A stretch of DNA of 64,000 nt from an uncultured Clostridium sp. (lineage in GTDB: Bacteria > Bacillota > Clostridia > Clostridiales > Clostridiaceae): the NCBI RefSeq assembly GCF_910588715.1, contig NZ_CAJURG010000005.1, forward strand, positions 1-64,000, given 5' to 3'. This document shows positions 15,478-23,788 of the stretch, in pieces. Position numbers and translations under genes: made by a program. Every line of letters begins with the position of its first letter. Within the stretch, counting starts at the first letter, position 1. The notes below the pieces were generated by a model, which saw only the letters and a program-made list of their open reading frames with translations, was not told where the DNA came from and did no database searches.

Positions 15478-17409
15478 ATGATAAAAATTACTTTAAAAGA
15501 TGGCTCAATTAAAGAAGTTGAAAATGGCTCATCTGTTTTAGACGTTGCTAAAGCAATAAGTGAAGGCTTAGCAAGAGTTGCTCAATGTGGAATAGTTAAT
15601 GGTAAAGTTGTTGATTTAAGAACAACTTTAAATGAGGATTGTGAATTAGAAATTTGTACTTTTGATACACAAGAAGGAAAAGATACTGTAAGACACAGTA
15701 TTTCTCATGTACTTGCAGCAGCAGTTAAGAGATTATTCCCAAATGCCAAAATTGCTATTGGACCTGCAATATCTAATGGCTTCTATTATGACTTTGATGT
15801 AGAAAAACCTTTTTCTGCTGAAGACTTAGAAAAAATTGAAGCTGAAATGAAAAAAATAATAAAAGAAAATCCCCAAATAGAAAGATTTGAACTTCCTAGA
15901 AACGAAGCTTTAGAGCTTATGAAAGATGAACCTTACAAGCTTGAATTAATAAACGATCTTCCAGAAGGAGAAATTATTTCTTTCTATAAGATAGGTGATT
16001 TTACTGACCTTTGTGCAGGACCTCATGTTTTATCATTAAAAAATATTAAAGCTATTAAACTTATAAGAAGTGCTGGTGCATACTGGAAAGGTGACGAAAA
16101 AAATAAAATGCTTTCTAGAATATACGGAACTGCATTCTTAAAGAAAGCTGATTTAGATGCTCACTTAGAAGCTTTAGAAGAAGCTAAAAAGAGGGATCAT
16201 AATAAGTTAGGTAGAGAACTTGGAATATTCACTACTGATGAAAAGGTAGGTCAAGGACTTCCTCTATTCATGCCTAAGGGAGCTAAACTATTCCAAACTC
16301 TTCAAAGATGGATTGAAGACGAAGAAGAAAAAAGAGGTTATGTTTTAACTAAAACTCCATTTATGTCTAAAAATGATTTATTTGTAGCTTCTGGTCACTG
16401 GAGTCATTATAAAGATGGTATGTTTGTATTAGGTGATGAAGAAAAAGACACTGAAGTTATGGCTTTAAGACCAATGACTTGCCCATTCCAATTCACTGTT
16501 TATAATGCAGAACAACATAGCTATAGAGATCTTCCAATAAGATACGCTGAAACTTCTACTTTATTTAGAAAAGAAGCTTCAGGAGAAATGCATGGTCTTA
16601 CTAGAGTTAGACAATTTACTTTATCAGAAGGTCATATAATTTGTACTCCTGAACAATTAGAAGATGAATTTAAAGAAGTTGTTGACTTAATAAATTACGT
16701 TATGGAAACTTTAGGAATATCTGAAGATATATCTTATAGATTCTCTAAATGGGACCCAACAAACACTGAAAAGTATATAAATAATCCTGAAGCTTGGGAA
16801 GCTACTCAAAACCAAATGAGAACTATATTAGATCATTTAGGAATTGATTATGTTGAAGCTGAAGGTGAAGCAGCGTTCTATGGACCAAAACTTGATATCC
16901 AATCTAAAAATGTTCATGGAAAAGAAGATACAATAATAACTGTTCAAATCGACTTTGCTTTAGGTGAAAGACTTGGAATGACTTATATTGATAAAGATGG
17001 TGAAAAGAAAATACCATTTGTTATTCATAGATCATCAATTGGATGTTATGAAAGAACTATAGCAACTTTAATCGAAAAATATGCAGGTGCTTTCCCAACA
17101 TGGATGGCTCCAGTTCAAGTCAAGGTTCTTCCATTATCAGATAAATATGCTGATTATGCTAATGAAGTTGTTAAAACTTTAAGAAAACATGGTGTTAGAG
17201 TTGAAGCTGACCACAGAGTTGAAAAGATTGGTTACAAAATTAGAGAAGCTAGACTTGAGAGAGTTCCTTATATCTTAGTTGTAGGTGAAAAGGAAGCTAC
17301 TAATAACGAAGTTTCTGTAAGAAGTAGAAAGAATGATGATGAAGGGGCAATGCCTTTAGATTCATTTGTTACTAGAATAATTTCTGAAATAGATAATAAA
17401 GAAAGATAA
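15478..17409 (+). CDS. thrS: Threonyl-tRNA synthetase
   Basis: Charges tRNA-Thr. The domain order is full length: N-terminal TGS domain (about 1-60), second additional editing domain with HSISHVLAAAV and CAGPH, class II catalytic core with the motif 2 region FRKEASGEMHGLTRVRQF and motif 3 VIHRSSIGCYERTI, and a C-terminal anticodon-binding domain (about 530-640). The longest frame begins at ATG 15460, but that start overlaps the ribosome site GAAGGGAG; ATG at 15478 (MIKITLKDGS) is preferred. Controlled by the T-box leader upstream. Confidence 0.97.
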   Translation: MIKITLKDGSIKEVENGSSVLDVAKAISEGLARVAQCGIVNGKVVDLRTTLNEDCELEICTFDTQEGKDTVRHSISHVLAAAVKRLFPNAKIAIGPAISNGFYYDFDVEKPFSAEDLEKIEAEMKKIIKENPQIERFELPRNEALELMKDEPYKLELINDLPEGEIISFYKIGDFTDLCAGPHVLSLKNIKAIKLIRSAGAYWKGDEKNKMLSRIYGTAFLKKADLDAHLEALEEAKKRDHNKLGRELGIFTTDEKVGQGLPLFMPKGAKLFQTLQRWIEDEEEKRGYVLTKTPFMSKNDLFVASGHWSHYKDGMFVLGDEEKDTEVMALRPMTCPFQFTVYNAEQHSYRDLPIRYAETSTLFRKEASGEMHGLTRVRQFTLSEGHIICTPEQLEDEFKEVVDLINYVMETLGISEDISYRFSKWDPTNTEKYINNPEAWEATQNQMRTILDHLGIDYVEAEGEAAFYGPKLDIQSKNVHGKEDTIITVQIDFALGERLGMTYIDKDGEKKIPFVIHRSSIGCYERTIATLIEKYAGAFPTWMAPVQVKVLPLSDKYADYANEVVKTLRKHGVRVEADHRVEKIGYKIREARLERVPYILVVGEKEATNNEVSVRSRKNDDEGAMPLDSFVTRIISEIDNKER

Positions 17410-17463
17410 TTTTATTAATAAAATTTATTAAAATATATTATTAAAATTATATAAAATAAAAAG

Positions 17464-17518
17464 AAAGTTATATTTATATTGAATTCAAATTTTTCAATAT
17501 AATATAGCTTCTTTTTTA
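17464..17518 (+). terminator. Terminator of thrS
   Basis: A long AT-rich hairpin (GAAAGTTATAT ... ATATAGCTTC, inner ATATTGAA ... TTCAATAT) is followed by T6. It shares its inner element with the ispF and rluF terminators. Confidence 0.82.
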
Positions 17519-17614
17519 TTTATATAATATATAAATTATTATTTACATAAAATTTAATAATTTGTATATCCTTATATATATGTGGAAAATTTAGTATAAA
17601 AGGATTTGATTTAT

Positions 17615-18541
17615 TTGATAATTAATGAAAATAACAATTTTAAATTAACTAAAGAAGAAATTAAAAATTGTATGCATAAGTCAGAAAAAAAGTGGTTTGG
17701 AATTTTAGTATTTCTTAACTTAGCTATAATAATAACAGTATTAGTTTTATGTATTATTAATTTTAAAAATTATAGCACAACCTTACCTAATACTTTGAAA
17801 GAATCTTTTTCAGATCCTTCTTCATATGCAAATTTTATAATGTCTCCTAATTCTGCTTTAAATAATTTTCCAACAGAGCTTCAAATATTAATAACAGGAT
17901 TAATAGCAATAATTGCATTCCCTTTTGGAATAAATCTTTATTATGCAAAATATAGAACTAGAGCAATAAAAATCACCGAAAATAACTTTCCTGAAGTATA
18001 TTACAGTATTTCCGAGTATTCTAATAAATTAGGTATAAAAACCCCAGAAGCATTTTTAATTCAACAAAATGGTGTTATGAATGCCTTTTCTTCATTTATA
18101 ATACGTAAACAATATATCGAAATAGATAGTGATTTATTTGAAATTGCTTATAGGGAATATAATGATTTAGAATCAATTAATTTTATAATTGCTCATGAAC
18201 TAGCTCATATAAGATATAAACATGCTACATTTTTATATAATTTATCTATTCTTTTTTCAAGTTTAATTCCTATAATAAGTTCTACTGCATCTAGAGCTAG
18301 AGAATATAGTTGTGATAGACTTGCTCAAAAGGTTACAGGAAATAATGGCGTCGAAGCTATGTTTTGTTTATTAGCTGGTAAACATCTTTATAAAAGAATT
18401 AATGTATATGATTATATTGAAAGTAGCAAAGATATAAAGGGATTTTTTGTATGGTGTAATAATTTAGTAAGTTCTCATCCTATATTACCAAAAAGAATTA
18501 GAGCTTTATTAAAAGGTAAAGGTAGTGGTGAACTTTATTAA
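17615..18541 (+). CDS. M48-family membrane zinc metalloprotease
   Basis: Membrane protease of the M48 (HtpX/Ste24-like) family. The zinc motif HELAH lies at about residue 194, with a downstream SCDRLAQ segment that may supply the third ligand. Two hydrophobic stretches lie in the first half (about 30-50 and about 90-110), before the catalytic domain, and another follows HELAH. The upstream frame starts at TTG 17606, too close to AAAGG at 17599-17603; TTG at 17615 has better spacing. It has a terminator downstream and precedes a three-gene ABC transporter with its own promoter. Confidence 0.85.
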   Translation: MIINENNNFKLTKEEIKNCMHKSEKKWFGILVFLNLAIIITVLVLCIINFKNYSTTLPNTLKESFSDPSSYANFIMSPNSALNNFPTELQILITGLIAIIAFPFGINLYYAKYRTRAIKITENNFPEVYYSISEYSNKLGIKTPEAFLIQQNGVMNAFSSFIIRKQYIEIDSDLFEIAYREYNDLESINFIIAHELAHIRYKHATFLYNLSILFSSLIPIISSTASRAREYSCDRLAQKVTGNNGVEAMFCLLAGKHLYKRINVYDYIESSKDIKGFFVWCNNLVSSHPILPKRIRALLKGKGSGELY

Positions 18542-18576
18542 AATAAAGTCTATTTTAATAATAGGCTTTATTTTTA
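18542..18576 (+). terminator. Terminator of the M48 protease gene
   Basis: AATAAAG-CTATT pairs with AATAG-CTTTATT, with one G-T mismatch, around a short loop, followed by a T run. Confidence 0.75.
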
Positions 18577-18625
18577 TGTAAAAAATTTTATTTTAAAATA
18601 TCTTTATAAGAAATCTGTAGAATTT

Positions 18626-18654
18626 TTTACTTTTTTTTCATATTATGTTATAAT
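18626..18654 (+). promoter_or_regulatory. Promoter of the ABC transporter operon
   Basis: TTTACT (18626-18631), 17-base spacer and perfect TATAAT (18649-18654) preceded by TGT (extended -10). It lies 34 bases before the first gene. Confidence 0.72.
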
Positions 18655-18687
18655 ATTAATTGATATTAATTATATGAGGAGTATTTT

Positions 18688-19470
18688 ATGTTTTCAAATA
18701 TGATATTAAAAATTAAATTTTATTTAAAATTATTTTTACGTAATCCATTAATTTTTATTTCTATGCTATTTAATTTATTTTTATTATACAAACAAAGTCC
18801 TTCTTTGCATTATAATCCTTTAATGTTTAGTCAAGTATTTTGTTTTGGATTTATGGCCTCTAATTTATTTTTATTAATAATAAGCACTTTTTTAATGAAT
18901 AAAAAATATGAAGTATTTGAACTATATGAAAAAAATAAACTTCTTAAAGAAATATCTATAATTATATCTGGAATGTTAATTTCAATAATTACATCTCTTC
19001 CTACGATAATAGTAATATTTATATTTTTATATTCAAAATATTCATTTCTTTATATTTTAAGCATAATATTACACTTTTTAATATTATGGAATTTAAGTAA
19101 TTTTATTTGTCTTTGTATAGGAACAGTAATTGGAAATATTTTTAATACCAATTTATGTTTTTTATTTTCTTGTGGAATATATTCCTTATTTATATTTAGA
19201 TTATATTCATTATCAGAAAGTTTATTTTATAACTTATTTAATATTTTTGATGATTCAACTATAATTTTTAGCTATAAATCAAATATTATTTTCGATATTC
19301 CATATATAATTGATAAATTATTTATTTTTATTTTATCAATTTTAATATTAGCTATCGGTAATCTATTCTTACAAAAAAATAAATATTATAAAGTCAATAT
19401 ATTATTAATCTTTATGTTATTAATTTTTCTAATCACAATTTCTTGTATTTACTTTTTAATAAATATATAA
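18688..19470 (+). CDS. ABC-2-like exporter membrane subunit (first permease)
   Basis: A very hydrophobic 260-residue protein with about six membrane helices and a short N-terminal basic segment. It has no motif specific enough for a substrate. ATG follows GAGGAG by a suitable distance. It is first of three closely spaced genes (permease, ATPase, permease), with 33 bases to the ATPase. Function is inferred from that context and general ABC-2 permease character. Confidence 0.7.
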   Translation: MFSNMILKIKFYLKLFLRNPLIFISMLFNLFLLYKQSPSLHYNPLMFSQVFCFGFMASNLFLLIISTFLMNKKYEVFELYEKNKLLKEISIIISGMLISIITSLPTIIVIFIFLYSKYSFLYILSIILHFLILWNLSNFICLCIGTVIGNIFNTNLCFLFSCGIYSLFIFRLYSLSESLFYNLFNIFDDSTIIFSYKSNIIFDIPYIIDKLFIFILSILILAIGNLFLQKNKYYKVNILLIFMLLIFLITISCIYFLINI

Positions 19471-19503
19471 CATTATAAACTAGATTTAAGGAGCAAAATT
19501 ATT

Positions 19504-20403
19504 ATGAATAACAATACTTTAACAGTAAATAACCTAGAATTTTCATATCATAATAACATAATCTTAAAGGATATATCCTTTGAATGTAAAACAGGAATAA
19601 CTGCATTACTTGGAAATAATGGGGCTGGTAAAACAACTTTAATGAACATTTTAGCAGGATTAAAACAACCTCAAAAAGGGAGTATTACTTTTAATAATAA
19701 AAATTTATTAGATTTAAATTCTGTAAAATTAAATGATATAGGATATTTACCTCAAAACTTTGAAATATATCCAAATGTAACTGGGTATGATTTTTTGTCT
19801 TATGTATGTGATTTAAAAAATTTATCAAAATCCGAAAAAAAACATAATATAGAATATGTAATAGATAAATTTAATTTAAATAGTGTTATTAAATCTACTT
19901 TTAATAAATATTCAGGTGGTTTTAAAAGAAGACTTGGAATTGCCCAAGCTGTTATAGGTAATCCAAAATTAATTATAATTGATGAGCCTAGCGTAGGATT
20001 AGACCCAGAACAAAGGTTAGAATTTAGACATTATCTTTCTTCTTTAGAAGAAGATAGTATAACTTTAATCTCAACCCACATAATTGAGGATGTAGAATTA
20101 TACAGTAATAATATATTAATGCTTGAAAAGGGAGAAATAATTTTTAACGGTACAATAAATGAAATAATTAAAAAAACTACTGAAAATATTTCAACCTTAG
20201 TTTGTAATTCATCAGAAATATTAGACATTCGAAAAGATTTTACAATATTAGAAGAAAGACGTATTGGCGATAATGAAATTAAAGTTAAGATAATTAATAA
20301 TGATTTATCTCTTCCTTATAATTATAATAAAATACAGGGGGTTTCTTTAGAAAATGCTTATGTATTTATTCAAAAACAACAAAAGCTTAAGAGAAAATTA
20401 TAA
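19504..20403 (+). CDS. ABC transporter ATP-binding protein
   Basis: Powers the exporter. Walker A GNNGAGKTT (about residues 37-45), Q-loop YLPQN, signature SGGFKRRLGIAQAV, Walker B LIIIDEPSVGLDP and the switch His in LISTHIIEDVE are all intact. The C-terminal extension (about 215-299) is short and lacks a known domain. It is of the type that works with ABC-2 permeases (drug, peptide or bacteriocin-immunity exporters). It overlaps the next permease by 50 bases, which implies tight translational coupling. Confidence 0.92.
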   Translation: MNNNTLTVNNLEFSYHNNIILKDISFECKTGITALLGNNGAGKTTLMNILAGLKQPQKGSITFNNKNLLDLNSVKLNDIGYLPQNFEIYPNVTGYDFLSYVCDLKNLSKSEKKHNIEYVIDKFNLNSVIKSTFNKYSGGFKRRLGIAQAVIGNPKLIIIDEPSVGLDPEQRLEFRHYLSSLEEDSITLISTHIIEDVELYSNNILMLEKGEIIFNGTINEIIKKTTENISTLVCNSSEILDIRKDFTILEERRIGDNEIKVKIINNDLSLPYNYNKIQGVSLENAYVFIQKQQKLKRKL

Positions 20404-21064
20404 TAAAATTTACGATATAAAATTTAAAAAAATATATTCTTTATATTTATTATTAATTGTTATTTTATTAGTGTCACTTTTTTTACCTGCACCATCTAAT
20501 TATTTAATATCATTAAGTAATAAATCTAAATTAAAAGGTGTTGATAATATATATGACTATTATGTACCGTTATCATTTGCAATAGTATTATTATTTTCAT
20601 TTTTTAATGATTATAATACAACTACATATAAAATTATTACATTTTTAAATAGAAATAAATTTAACTATATAATATTTTATAGATGGCTCTTATATTCTAC
20701 TATATTTTGTTTAGGTACATTTTTAACATGTATGATTTATTATAGAGATATTTCATTTTTAGATATTAGAAGTATAATTCTTAGCATACGTTTTATTCCT
20801 AATATTATATTTATTTCCTCATTAGTTATGCTTAGTCTTACATACTTTAAAAATATAAGTGTATCAATATTAATTCTATCAATTTATTATTGTTTAGATT
20901 TTACTTCATCAGGACATCTATTTAATTTATTATCCTTAGGTGGTAACTCAAATAATTTTTATTATACAATATCACCTTTATATTATATCTTAAATAGAAT
21001 AATATTATTAATATTAGGATTTCTTTTTATATTTATTTCTTGTAAAAAATCATCAAAACTATAA
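20354..21064 (+). CDS. ABC-2-like exporter membrane subunit (second permease)
   Basis: A 236-residue hydrophobic protein with about five to six helices and a soluble loop after the first helix (SNKSKLKGVDNIYDYY). ATG at 20354 lies within the ATPase gene, 12 bases after GGGGG; no better downstream start with a ribosome site is seen. The last gene of the three-gene operon, ending at a bidirectional terminator shared with metY. Confidence 0.68.
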   Translation: MLMYLFKNNKSLRENYNKIYDIKFKKIYSLYLLLIVILLVSLFLPAPSNYLISLSNKSKLKGVDNIYDYYVPLSFAIVLLFSFFNDYNTTTYKIITFLNRNKFNYIIFYRWLLYSTIFCLGTFLTCMIYYRDISFLDIRSIILSIRFIPNIIFISSLVMLSLTYFKNISVSILILSIYYCLDFTSSGHLFNLLSLGGNSNNFYYTISPLYYILNRIILLILGFLFIFISCKKSSKL

Positions 21065-21070
21065 AAATTT

Positions 21071-21118
21071 AAAAAGTAAATCTAAGATATAATTTTTATT
21101 ATCTTAGATTTACTTTTT
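21071..21118. terminator. Bidirectional terminator between ABC operon and metY
   Basis: Perfect 19-base arms (AAAAAGTAAATCTAAGATA and its complement) with a 10-base loop. A runs and T runs at the ends serve both convergent units. Confidence 0.88.
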
Positions 21119-21128
21119 TTAAAATTTA

Positions 21129-22406
21129 TTACACACTCTTTAATGCTTCATTAATATCATTAATTAAATCTTTAGAATCCTCTATTCCAACTGAAAGTCT
21201 AAGCATATCTGGAGTAACACCACTTGCTTTTTGTTCTTCTTCATTTAACTGGCTATGTGTAGTAGTTGCTGGATGTAAAAGGCAAGTTCTTGAATCGCCT
21301 AGCGTTACAGCTAATGCAATTAAATTTAAATTTTTACTAAACTTCTTCGCTTCTTCAATACCACCTTTAATTCCAAAAGTTAAAAGCCCACTTGCTCCAT
21401 TCTTTAAATATTTTTTAGCCAAATCGTAAGATTTATTTCCTTCAAGGAAAGGATAATTTACCCATGATATTTTTTCATGAGAACTTAACCACTTAGCAAT
21501 TTCTAAAGCATTTTTTGAATGTCTTTCCATTCTTAAATGTAAAGTTTCTAAACCTAAATTAGTTAAATAAGCATTAAAAGGACTCATACATGCTCCTAAA
21601 TCTCTAAGTAATGTTACTCTTAATTTAACTATATATGCAGAATCATTAAATGTTTCAACATATTTTACTCCATGATAACTTGGATCTGGTAAAACTAAAT
21701 CATTAAATTTCCCACTTGTCCAATCAAAGTTTCCTCCATCTACAATTATTCCACCTATAGTCTGAGCATGTCCTTCAGAGTATTTCGTTGTTGAATGTAC
21801 AACAATATTTGCTCCATATTCAAATGGATTGCAATGATATGGTGTAGCTACTGTGTTATCTACTATAAACGGTACTTTTATTTTTTTAGCTACACTTGAA
21901 AACTTATTAAAGTCTAATACATTAAGTCCTGGATTACCTATAGTTTCTCCATAAATAAGTTTTGTATTTTCTTTAGCTTTAGATAAAATTTCATCTTCTG
22001 TTGCATCTGGATCTATAAAAGTAACTTCTATCCCCATATTTTTAAGATGAACTGTAAATAAATTAATTGTTCCACCATATAAAGATGATACAGAAATTAT
22101 ATGATCCCCTGCCTTACAGATATTTAAAATCGAATATAAAATAGCTGATTGCCCAGAAGCTGTTGCTACTGCCCCAACTCCTCCTTCTAATTTTGCATAT
22201 TTTTCTTCTAAAGCTGAAACTGTTGGATTAGAAATTCTACTATATAAATGTCCATCTGCTTTTAAATCAAATAAATCTGCCAAAATATCTGGATCATCAT
22301 ATTTATAAGTTGCACTTTGATAAATAGGTAAAACCCTTGGTTCACCTGATTTTGGTGAATATCCTCCTTGAACACCTATTGTACCCTTTCCAAAATTAAA
22401 TTTCAT
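21129..22406 (-). CDS. metY: O-acetylhomoserine sulfhydrylase (MetY-like)
   Basis: A PLP enzyme of the Cys/Met metabolism family that forms homocysteine from O-acetylhomoserine and sulfide. The 425 residues include GGYSPKSGEPRVLPIYQSAT at the N-terminus, YSRISNPT, SLYGGT, and the PLP lysine in VHSTTKYSEGH, then SPFNAYL and HPATTTHSQL near the C-terminus. Length and the extended insertion around TIGGIIVDGGNFDW favour OAH sulfhydrylase over cystathionine enzymes; methionine gamma-lyase cannot be fully excluded. It is preceded by the 5-FTHF cyclo-ligase gene after 77 bases. No S-box is visible in front of it. Confidence 0.88.
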   Translation of the reverse strand: MKFNFGKGTIGVQGGYSPKSGEPRVLPIYQSATYKYDDPDILADLFDLKADGHLYSRISNPTVSALEEKYAKLEGGVGAVATASGQSAILYSILNICKAGDHIISVSSLYGGTINLFTVHLKNMGIEVTFIDPDATEDEILSKAKENTKLIYGETIGNPGLNVLDFNKFSSVAKKIKVPFIVDNTVATPYHCNPFEYGANIVVHSTTKYSEGHAQTIGGIIVDGGNFDWTSGKFNDLVLPDPSYHGVKYVETFNDSAYIVKLRVTLLRDLGACMSPFNAYLTNLGLETLHLRMERHSKNALEIAKWLSSHEKISWVNYPFLEGNKSYDLAKKYLKNGASGLLTFGIKGGIEEAKKFSKNLNLIALAVTLGDSRTCLLHPATTTHSQLNEEEQKASGVTPDMLRLSVGIEDSKDLINDINEALKSV

Positions 22407-22483
22407 AAATAGCCCCCCTTAATTGATTAGAAATTAATTATCTAAATATATTCTATATCAATTTTAATTTTACTTACCTTTTA

Positions 22484-23050
22484 TTAATAAGTAATAATTG
22501 TTTCATTATTACTTATTATGTAATCCACTTTAATATCATGAATTTCACTTTTAATATTATCTAATATTTGAAAATCATAAGCTAAAGCTACTTTATTATT
22601 TATATTTTTAATTTTAGAGAAATATTTATCATAATATCCTCCACCATATCCTATTCTATTTCCTCTTCTATCAAAAGCTAAACCCGGAATTATTATCAAA
22701 TCAAAATTTTCACATATATTTTTTTTATCAATATCTTTTGGTTCAAGTATTCCCCAATTATCTTCAATCATATTATCTAAACTGTAAATTCTAATTGCTA
22801 TCATTTCTTTACTAACTTTATTAGTTTTAGGTATATAAATTTCCTTACCATCATTTAATGCATACTTTATAAAATCTTTAGTATCTACTTCATTTCCAAA
22901 ACTTATATAAGTAAAAATTTTATTTGAATTTTTATAAGCTTCACTATTTATTAATTTATCAAATATATAAATGTCATATTCAGCCTTTATATCTAAAGAT
23001 AAATCATTTCTTTTTTTTATAATATCCTCTCTTATAGATTTCTTGTACAT
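22484..23050 (-). CDS. 5-formyltetrahydrofolate cyclo-ligase
   Basis: Converts 5-formyl-THF to 5,10-methenyl-THF using ATP. The 188 residues show the N-terminal ATP/folate region (IREDIIKKRNDLS), the middle YIPKT and the diagnostic C-terminal GLAFDRRGNRIGYGGGYYDKY. It lies upstream of metY on the same strand, so the two may share folate/methionine metabolism on one transcript. Confidence 0.93.
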   Translation of the reverse strand: MYKKSIREDIIKKRNDLSLDIKAEYDIYIFDKLINSEAYKNSNKIFTYISFGNEVDTKDFIKYALNDGKEIYIPKTNKVSKEMIAIRIYSLDNMIEDNWGILEPKDIDKKNICENFDLIIIPGLAFDRRGNRIGYGGGYYDKYFSKIKNINNKVALAYDFQILDNIKSEIHDIKVDYIISNNETIITY

Positions 23051-23161
23051 AATTTAAATTACCCTATCCCCCTACTTTATATTTATTTTATAATATCAAA
23101 TAACTAATAATAAATCCCTATATGCATAAAAATAATTGCTTAATAAAATTATATAATTTAA

Positions 23162-23482
23162 TTATTTATCTATTCTTGAATCAAAAGTTGCACATTCAGT
23201 TTGTATTTCTGATAAAGCATAAGCTCCTGCCATGTTTATATTACTAGCTTCACATCTTTGATTACTGTTATATTTACAGTTTTCTGCTTCACATATTACA
23301 TCTAATGAATTTTTAGGTGATTGCATACAGCTAGTAAATTCCATTCCCTTTCTTCTAAAATTTTCGCAACTTGTGAAGTTTGCAGTAATTGTATTTTTAC
23401 CTGCAACTCTTATAGATTCTCTACAGCAATAGTTATTTTGATTATTAGTACAAGTATTAACTCCACACATTAAGTTATTCAT
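23162..23482 (-). CDS. DUF1540 cysteine-rich protein, two repeats
   Basis: A small protein with two DUF1540-type domains, each with a four-Cys pattern: C-x5-C-x7-CC in the first (about residues 6-45) and C-x4-C-x7-C-x15-C in the second (about 67-100). The cysteines probably bind metal; the function of the family is unknown. The longest frame starts TTG at 23497; the ATG at 23482 has GGAGG 8 bases upstream and is preferred. It stands alone upstream of glnS, divergently. Confidence 0.85.
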   Translation of the reverse strand: MNNLMCGVNTCTNNQNNYCCRESIRVAGKNTITANFTSCENFRRKGMEFTSCMQSPKNSLDVICEAENCKYNSNQRCEASNINMAGAYALSEIQTECATFDSRIDK

Positions 23483-23788
23483 TTTTTTATCCTCCAATAA
23501 AATAATATTTCAGATAATATTATTTTATTAATATTAATTTTTTATACCTAATTTTTACTTTTTGAAATATATATATCTTATTATTAACTTTATAACTTTA
23601 CCAAATAAATAACTTTTTATATAAGCTACTTTATTTTTTACTTATATTAGATTAAAATTATTATTAATAATCAAAATATATGTTATAAATGTTATATATT
23701 TAGGAAATAATTATTTTTTATAGAATAATTTTAACTCGTATACAAACATTTTTAACTTAAAATTAATCGTTAATAGGAGAGGTAAACT

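Noticed and set aside
20031..20228. 65-residue minus-strand frame inside the ABC ATPase gene
   Set aside because: It is opposite the Walker B and switch regions of an intact ATPase and is a shadow.
22480..22515. Hairpin ATAAGTAATAAT/ATTATTACTTAT at the end of the cyclo-ligase gene as a terminator
   Set aside because: It is purely AT, overlaps the coding end, and has no clear T run after it; metY follows closely on the same strand.
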